Of a DNA stretch of 64,000 nucleotides, positions 56,976 through 64,000 are shown in pieces (within the stretch, counting starts at the first letter, position 1; each line of letters opens with the position of its first letter). The notes under the pieces were generated by a model, which had not been told where the DNA came from, ran no database searches, and saw only the letters and a list, made by a program, of their open reading frames with translations. Both the position numbers and the translations under genes were made by a program. This DNA comes from Astragalus membranaceus (Eukaryota; Streptophyta; Magnoliopsida; Fabales; Fabaceae), in assembly GCA_039519185.1 (NCBI GenBank), contig CM076847.1:27897251-27961250 (forward strand). Reading direction: 5' to 3'.

Positions 56976-57469
56976 ACACTCGAGTCTTATTTCCAAAAAC
57001 ACAAAAACATTTTCAACCAAAAGCCTAGAACTACGTAGCTTTGATCCCTCTTCCAGAGAGGGTACGTAGGAGCGGGTCGTAACCCGTCAAGCACACTTTT
57101 AAAAAATCTTTGTTTAGTTCCGCTTTTCAAAGATGCCAAAAATATTTTTCTTCTCAATAAAACCGTCTCTCAAACGAAATAAAAAGAAAGGAAGTAGAAC
57201 AAAAATCATTTCAAGTCAACTTTTTCTAAGCCACACATCAAAGTTAATGGTTCCCTTTCGGTAGAAAGGAGGTGCGGGGTGCTAATACCTTCCCCGTACC
57301 TAACCGACCCCCGAACCTACATCTCTGTGTTTTCGAAAGACCATCCGCCTTTTCAAAAAGACTTTTTCCATTGTTTTAGTCTTTAAAAATAAATATTGGT
57401 GGCGGCTTCAAAATTTTTCACGTTGTCAAACTGAGGAATCCTTAACCGGATTTTTCGGGGCGCAACAGC

Positions 57470-57487
57470 TGGCGACTTCACTGGGGA
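57470..57487 (+). promoter_or_regulatory. Primer binding site (tRNA-Arg type), Ogre-like element
   Basis: TGGCGACTTCACTGGGGA lies two bases after the LTR. It resembles the tRNA-Arg-complementary site used by Ogre/Tat elements and differs clearly from the initiator-Met site of A, B and C. Confidence 0.82.
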
Positions 57488-58666
57488 CCCTTTTTCAAAA
57501 AGGCGAGGGTCAAGCCTAGTTAACCTGATGTGTGGCTTAAAATGTTTAACTTGAAAACTTTGTTCTACCTTTTCCTTTTCTTCCTTTTCTTCTCTTATCA
57601 TGCATTTCTCAATTCCCATGTCCCCTCTTCTTTGCTCCCTTTCTACAAGGCAATCTCATGCATCATACCCTTATGCCCTCATGATCCCTTCTTCTTCGCT
57701 CCCTTTCTTGAGGTAAGCTATATGTTTGTTGTTGATACCCTAGGTTAGTTTATTTTGTTTTGAAATGATGTTAAACCCTAGGGTAGACGACTTGATATTG
57801 CTTGCTTCTGTCTGGCTGTGCTGGTTTTCCTTGCAGGTGGGGATGGGTAGATTTTAGGAAGTATGTCCTCAATCACATACTTTCACACCTTATGATTTGT
57901 GTGCTATGAGTGGGCTCCTATACCCAGATCCAACAAACACTTAGGGGAGTGGAGACGATTAGTGACTGTCATTCGAGAACTTTGTCTGTCTGATACTCAT
58001 GAAAGTCTCAACCAGAGTACGCTTTCTTATGACGCCCCACACTTGGTAGTATTCTACATTTGTGGTGTCGGCATGAGGATTCTATAGCTCTGGTAGCCAT
58101 TGTGAGGGTGTGAATTAGAGCTACATGGGAGGAACCTTTGAAGTTGCCCTAGAACTTAGGATTCCCACCTTGGCAGGACACGAGGGCATACGAATTGTAT
58201 GTTGCATTATAGTTTAGGCATGTCTTTACTATAATAAAAAAAAAAGAGAAATTTTCAAAAAAAAAGAGAAAAGAGAAAAGGGTTGCCATTGTAGCCTTCC
58301 CTTTTGCCGGTCCGTACGAAGTTGACATATGGCCCACTTCATTTTCAAAAAAAGAGAAAGAGTTACCGCTGTAGCCTCTCTCATACCGGTCCATATGAAA
58401 CAACGTACGGTCCTCGTTTTCAAAAAAATAATAATATATTTCCCTTCATCAAATAAACCAGTGCGTGAGGCGGCACGTAGCGTGGCTCCTCAATTTTTGA
58501 ACTTCCGTCCATATGCATTGCCTTTATTTTTTTTTTTCCACACGCATCATTCATATCATAATTGCATCATACCGCATTCATTTATTCGCATCCATTTAGC
58601 ATCTCATATGCATTTGCTTGCCGGGAATCACCGAATGATGCGCTGTCTTGTCATAGGCGTATCAGA
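57488..58666 (+). other. Ogre-like untranslated leader
   Basis: No supported gene. Two diverged tandem units of about 80 bases (about 58267-58348 and 58353-58424) share GTAGCC, CCGGTCC, TACG and TTTTCAAAA. Ogre elements typically have a long leader before ORF1. Confidence 0.65.
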
Positions 58667-60602
58667 ATGGAATCAAGTAGCAAGACTTCGTCTACATCTC
58701 GCTTCCCGCTTATGAAGAAGATCGATGTTGATAGTTTGAGGAAGTGTGCAGCGTTATGGGCCCAGCTGAAGTAATTTCCTTTGATCAAGCATATGGGAAT
58801 ATCCGTAGGCTCTTGCAGTTGAAGGTTCAAGAGGATGCCCTTGTGGCTTTGAGTCAGTTCTATGATTCCGATGTGAGGTGTTTCTTCTTCAAGAATTTTC
58901 AGCTATCACCTACATTAGAAGAGTATGAACAGCTGTTGGGACTCTCCAAATCTCATGTCAAGCCATACCAATTCCCAAGACAATACTACACTGATGAGAA
59001 GCTTGCAACTTTGCTTAGGGTCGGTGTAGACAAGCTGAAGCCGCAAAAGTTAGAAAGAAATGGTATAGTCGGGTATCCACAAGAATTCTTTGAAGGCCTG
59101 CTGCAGTCCTATGCTTTAGCCGAGAATTGGGGTTTATTCAAGTTAGTGCTCGCTCTCACTATATTCGGGGTTATTCTCTTCCCTCAGCTAGAAAGATATG
59201 TTGATGAAGATGCAATCGGTGCATTCTTGGCCTTTAAGGACACCAAGAATCCTATCAATCCTGTGCCTGCTGTTCTTGCCAACACTTATCATGCTCTCAC
59301 TCGTTACGGTCAGTTCAACAAAAAGAAGATATGCCTTCCTTCTCATGTTCTCTACGCCTGGCTCATCACCCATGTGATCCAAAACCAAACGAAGGTTAAG
59401 GAATTGATTTCTTACGCCCTGAGCTGTGACGTGGAGGTCAGAACCTCTCTAGAGTGGGTAGAGTTCCTAAGAAGCCTCAATGATCTCCAGATCAAGTGGT
59501 ATACACCTGCTTGTTGGGATGACAGACCGATGGTGATATTCAGCTGTGGAACTTTTCAAAATGTGCCTCTCATGGGGACACAGGGGTGTATTAACTACAA
59601 TCCTTCGCTGACCATAAGACAGCTCGGTTACCCAATGAGGGACTCACCCTCTGAAGATATGCTATCCCGTGTTTACCTCTACAAAGGGATGCCGAGATGC
59701 GATGATTTGCTCAGAAAAGTTCAACAATCATGGGGGTCTGTGGTGAGAAAAGGGGTTGAAGAGCTGTCAAAGAAGGCCAGTGATGTTACTTTCAATCAAT
59801 GGCTTAAAGAGAAGTTGCAAACTACGAAATCACTGAGTCAAGGGGCACTTCCCCTCGAGGAAGAAATACCAGAACCCTATACCCCTACTCATGAAGAATG
59901 GAATGAAGTCAAATCTGCTCTAGCCAAAGGTGGAAGATGAAAAGAAGGCATTGCAGGCTAGGATAGAGGAGATGGCCTTGGAAAAGGAGAGGCTAGAAGA
60001 AGAAAGCATAGTCAGGAAGAGTGCTATGGAAAATAGTGTTAGGCAATTCAAGGAAGAAAAACAAAGTAGGGTGGAAGCACAGAAACGTCTGAAAGAAGCC
60101 AGAGAAGAACTCCAAAGATACAAACAAAAAACAAGAAAGATACTTGAAGAGGCTCAAGGTTGGAAAGCAAAGGCTATAGGAGTCAAGTCAAGAATCTCAT
60201 CTAGTGGGAGAATTGAGGGGTCAGCTGAGAATCCTCGGGCAAGAAAGAAATACTATTGAGGAAATGCTCAAAGAATATCAGCAGGCTTTGAAAGTTGAAA
60301 GGGGAATGTCTGATGGGCTGAAAAGGGACCTCTATCATCTAGAAGGTGCATACAGGCAGGTTCGAGTGGAGAGCCAATATTGGGAGAGGCGCTACCTAGA
60401 TTTGCTTGGAAGAATTGAAGATCAGGAGATCATCAAGGAACTCAAAGATGAAATCCAATGGTGGAAAGGCAAATTCTCAAAGCTGTCAGAGCTGGCTAGT
60501 CAGGCCATGGTAGGGGTTCCCAAGAGTCTCAGGATAGCCGAAGCCAAGATGTACTTCTTCAATACTCCACCCGAAGTATGCAAGTTCGTGAAGTACTGCT
60601 GA
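58667..60602 (+). pseudogene. Ogre-type ORF1 (extra gene upstream of gag), three frameshifts
   Basis: The start MESSSKTSS at 58667 follows the leader. Frameshifts near 58775, 59928 and 60190 break an otherwise continuous protein of about 640 residues. The N-terminal two thirds (58775-59925) is a conserved globular region with FFFKNFQLSPTLEEYE and YALAENWGLFKL, recalling the DUF7745/plant-mobile-domain-like region of Ogre ORF1. The C-terminal third is Lys/Glu-rich predicted coiled coil (about 59930-60500), ending CKFVKYC. Its function in Ogre is not established. The position before gag on the same strand is the Ogre hallmark. I do not see a functional alternative start that avoids the frameshifts. 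Confidence 0.8.
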
Positions 60603-61061
60603 GCTTTGATCACAGAGTTCAAGAAGCAATCTCCAGGCGCAAACGTCAGCAAGAAGAGGAAGCGGGTCGGAGAGTTCAAAGCTATCTGTATTTGAGTCGT
60701 TTGTTTGTACTTTTTATCTTGATCATGTACTTCGAGTATTGTATTCAGAATACTGTACTCGTGTGTCTTGTTCATTATGAATATTGTACTGTTTTTTTTC
60801 CTTTAATGAAAGCTTTGAACTCTCAACAAATGAAGTATGTCGACTTGCTATTTCGATTCCTCGATCAAAAACAAAGTTTATGCGCTTGTGACAAGATGGA
60901 ACACCTCGGGATTCACGGCATAAAACTAATATCCATCCGCATCTCATGCATTGCATTCATTAATTCATTTCTTCATTTAATAAAAAAATTGTTTCAAATA
61001 GAAAAAAGGGGCAAGCTGGTTCGTCCGCATCGCTACTTTCACCCGTCTACAAGCAAGATTG
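60603..61061. other. Spacer between Ogre ORF1 and gag
   Basis: No gene. AT-rich, with a near-palindromic stretch around GTATTCAGAATACTGTAC (about 60739-60758) and several short ATTGTACT-like repeats. A T-run precedes an ATG-containing segment that stays open only briefly. Confidence 0.55.
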
Positions 61062-64000
61062 ATGGCTAGCAATCAGCATCTCGGAGATGAGGACCACTTG
61101 AGTCAAGACGAGTTGGGTGTGGAGATTCTTAACCCTGAGCAACTGGCTCAGGAAAATCAGGCCTTGAAGGCTAAAGTTGAGGCTATGGAAGCGCAGATGG
61201 TCGAAGTAATGAGTATGCTACAGAATCTGAGGGGTGAGGGCCGCTGCTGGGGTCACCGCTGTTGTAAATCCTGAAGGGGTTGTTACTTTCGTTTCTCCTC
61301 CAGTGTCTGCTGAAGTTACAACTACTCATGAACAAGGGGTCAGTCACTTCGCCCATCCTCCAGGGGCGAGTGGACAAGGTCATCTGAATGCACAGATATA
61401 TCCTTGGGGAATGCCAATGGGTTATAGGCCGTCCGTTGCTGAAGCTATTCCTTTGGGGTCGGATCAACCTGTCATGACTATACCTAATGGATCTGCTATG
61501 GGACCACAAATTCATACTCCTAGTCCTGGTATTGTGTTGCCAAGAAGTTCACCTACTCCTACTCCGGGAGTTGTCGTGAATCCTATGAATGCTGTCCATC
61601 ATATGGGGAACCCCGCTCAGTATGGGGGTTATTATCACAGTTCGGGGAACTATCCACAAGGTCATTTGTTTGAGAGCACTCAGCGTGGGGATCGGTATCA
61701 CTTGCTTGAAAAGCGTTTAAGGGCTGTGGAAGGATCAGGTACTAGAGCCAGGGATGCCCGAGAGTTGTGCCTTGTCCCAGATGTTGTCATTCCCCTTAAA
61801 TTCAAAGCCCCTGACTTTGATAAATATCGCGGCACCGGGTGTCCATCTAGCCATCTGACGATGTACGTTAGAAAGATGGCCGCTTATGCTCATGATGACA
61901 AAGTGCTCATTCACTATTTTCAGAACAGTCTGACTGGGGCATCGTTAGATTGGTATATGCAGCTGCAATCCTCCGACATCCACAGTTGGAAAGATCTTTC
62001 TGAAGCGTTTCTGAAACAATATCAGTATAACATGGACCTTGCTCCCGACCGGTCTCAATTACAGCACATGAGTAAAGGAGATAGAGAATCATTCAAAGAA
62101 TATGCCCAAAAGTGGAGGAGCATAGCTGCTCAGGTGAAACAGCCATTGACTGAAAAAGAGATGGTGTATATGTTTATGGAAACTCTTCCAGCGCTATATT
62201 ATGATAGGTTGGTGGGGAGTGTTTCATCCAGTTTCTCGGATATGGTTGTCATTGGGGAACGATTAGAGCACGGATTGCGTAGCGGAAAGATTGCTGGTGG
62301 TTTTGGTAGCTCTAGTGGACAAAAGAAGCCCTTTTCCAATTTCCCCAAGAAGAAAGAAGGGGAGACCAATGTTATTACTGAAGGGAGAAGCCCGTCTTTC
62401 AATTCTCCACCGCAAACAATGCCATTATCCATTCCAGCTCAGCCACAGCAAACTAATTCAGGCAACAGAGCCCAGAACTATCAAGAGAAGAGACGTGCTA
62501 ATTTTGATCCGATTCCAATGACCTATACTGAGTTGTTCAATCACCTTGTCTCAAAGAATTTGGTCAATACCCGCTCCATGAGGCCTATGCAACCTCCCTT
62601 CCCTAGGGGATACAATGTTGATGCTACCTGTAGCTTTCATAGTGGAGGGGTCGGTCACACGGTGGAAGACTGCAAGGCTTTCAAATATGTAGTCCAGGAC
62701 TTGATTGACGCCAACTGGATCTCTTTCAAGCCGAACAGTCCAAGCACAACTACGAACCCCCTGCCAGGACATGGGATGCCCTCCGCCAATGCTATAGAGG
62801 ATCCTGGGAGTCAGATCATGATAAAGAATGTTGAGAATATCAAGACTCCTATGGAAGACATATATGCTGAGTTACGTCGTTGGGGGGTGATTCAGAAAGG
62901 CTGTGTGTGTGCTGACCCTGTCTGTGCAGGTGCTTGTGAGGATTTTAAGGTTGTTTTACAAGATTTGATGGACCGCTACGTGGTTCGGCTGGAGGTGGTT
63001 GAGAAAGAAGAAAATGTGCTCATGCTACAGTTCAATGATGGCAAAGGGACCAGAAAACCAATTGAGATACCATACAATCCGAAGCCAGCTCAAGCTAGAT
63101 CTCAGCCGTTGATTATTGAGGTGCCTGCTCCCTTCCCTTACGAGAAAAACAGTGCAGTACCATGGAGATACAGCAACTTGCCTCCAGTGGAAAATTCTCC
63201 AAGTGCTTCTGTTGTTACCAACATCACTGGGGCAAGTGGGATGACTAGAAGTGGCCGCATGTATGCCCCCAAGGTCACCCAGGCTGAGTCATCTAAGGTG
63301 GTTGAAGACATGGTACGAAAGGGGAAAGACAAAGAAGTGGAGAATGCCCAGAAAGAAAAGGTGGCAGAGCAAGAAAAGGATGAGTTCTTGAAAATTGTAA
63401 GACAAAGTGATTATAAAATAGCGGATCAGATGAGCCAGACTCCTGCGAAGATCTCTATGATGTCATTGTTGTTGAGCTCAGAAGCACACAGAGCGGCCCT
63501 GATGAAAGTGCTGAACGGGGCTCACGTTGCTCAAAACATTTCTGTGGGTCAATTTGATGAGGTGGTTGGGAATATTATGGCTGTAAACCACGTAACCTTT
63601 GCTGATGATGAACTTCCCCCAGAAGGGAGAAAACACAACCTAGCCCTTCACATCTCTGTCAAATGTGGGGACTTCGTGTTAGCCCGGGTGCTGATTGATA
63701 ATGGCTCCTCTCTGAATGTTATGCCAAAGTCCACTTTGAACAAGTTGGATGTGGACTGCTCCTTCATGAAGCCTAGTTCGACACTGGTAAGGGCATTCGA
63801 TGGATCAAAGAAGGAAGTAATAGGAGAGGTGGAGTTTCCTATCCAGATTGGGCCAGAGACCTTTTACGTGAACTTTCAAATCATGGACATCTCTTCATCC
63901 TACAGCTGTTTACTTGGGAGACCATGGATTCATATGGCCAGAGCTATCCCTTCCTCTTTGCATCAGAGAATCAAATTTGTAGTGGATGATAGGATTGTGG
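61062..64000 (+). CDS. Ogre-like Gag-protease (one frameshift; runs off the window)
   Basis: The start MASNQHLG at 61062 opens 64 codons of coiled coil to a stop at 61272. From about 61240 a second frame stays open to the window end (over 900 codons) and carries the real domains: a Pro/Gly-rich linker, a retrotransposon-gag domain (61740-62280, with LTGASLDWY and SFKEYAQKW), a zinc-knuckle-like CSFHSGGVGH...C (62629-62673), a Lys/Glu-rich linker, and an aspartic-protease-like LIDNGSSLNVMP with Asp at 63697 and LLGRPWIH at about 63910. DNGS in place of DTG/DSG is seen in the Ogre/Tat group. RT and integrase would lie to the right. A single-base event near 61238 separates the start from the domains. 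Confidence 0.88.

Larger units (their letters stand above)
53861..57467 (+). mobile_element. Ogre/Tat-like Ty3/gypsy 5' LTR
   Basis: 3607 bases, TGTCATACCCC to GGGGCGCAACA. The start, the great length and the adjoining non-Met primer site fit Ogre-type elements of dicots, especially legumes. It holds degenerate repeats at 55780-56330 and 56660-56975. The 3' LTR is outside the window. The insertion target is LTR E; the five bases before it (GGGAT) would be the expected duplication. Confidence 0.85.

Noticed and set aside
57899..58774. Short frames in the Ogre-like leader as separate genes
   Set aside because: Low-complexity and unsupported; the one ending at 58774 overlaps the true ORF1 start in the same frame and is its first piece.

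Overview
This window is plant nuclear DNA made almost entirely of nested transposable elements. I see no convincing host gene, rRNA, functional tRNA or CRISPR array. Ty3/gypsy chromovirus elements, a SIRE/Maximus-like Ty1/copia element, an En/Spm (CACTA) transposon, a hAT element, tRNA-derived SINEs and an Ogre/Tat-type element (long LTR, tRNA-Arg-type primer site, an extra ORF before gag) point to a dicot. A legume is likely, but the species cannot be named from this sequence. The density of nesting suggests gene-poor heterochromatin.

The left and centre (about 677-53140) form one Russian doll. The outer layer is a copia element: its 5' LTR starts near 1852 and resumes at 48424-49436, followed by a primer binding site and a decayed gag. 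A SINE lies in that LTR. A reverse-oriented gypsy solo LTR (called D) lies in the SINE, with TSD GGTCC at 2314-2318 and 48356-48360. A 42.5-kb CACTA transposon (3938-46410, TSD GTC) lies in D. The CACTA carries relics of both its genes (TNP2-type and TnpA-type) and holds three insertions: gypsy element B (4881-31342), gypsy element C (35098-44683, TSD GCAGC) and a non-autonomous hAT (44844-45892, TSD AGTTAGAC). Element B's 5' LTR is split by element A, a three-LTR, two-body tandem gypsy (6788-23846, TSD CGAGT). The uninterrupted target is still visible in B's 3' LTR at 30590-30594. A partial tandem duplication (321-1643 and 1644-2818) copied the left edge of the nest after D inserted but does not include the CACTA.

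The right side (49437-64000) continues the copia gag, split by a second reverse solo LTR (F, 49695-51992, TSD ATGAT). It is then cut by a third reverse LTR (E, from 53141), which is itself cut by an Ogre-like element (from 53861 to beyond the window). The Ogre element shows a 3.6-kb LTR, primer site, long leader, frameshifted ORF1 and an open gag-protease frame running off the right edge.

Coding state: only the first body of element A (9540-13958) has an uninterrupted gag-pol with all expected catalytic residues. The second A body, B, C, the copia gag, both CACTA genes and Ogre ORF1 are broken. Breaks are described but no repaired sequence is given. Family names such as Tekay/Del, SIRE/Maximus and Ogre rest on recognised motifs and layout, not on searches.
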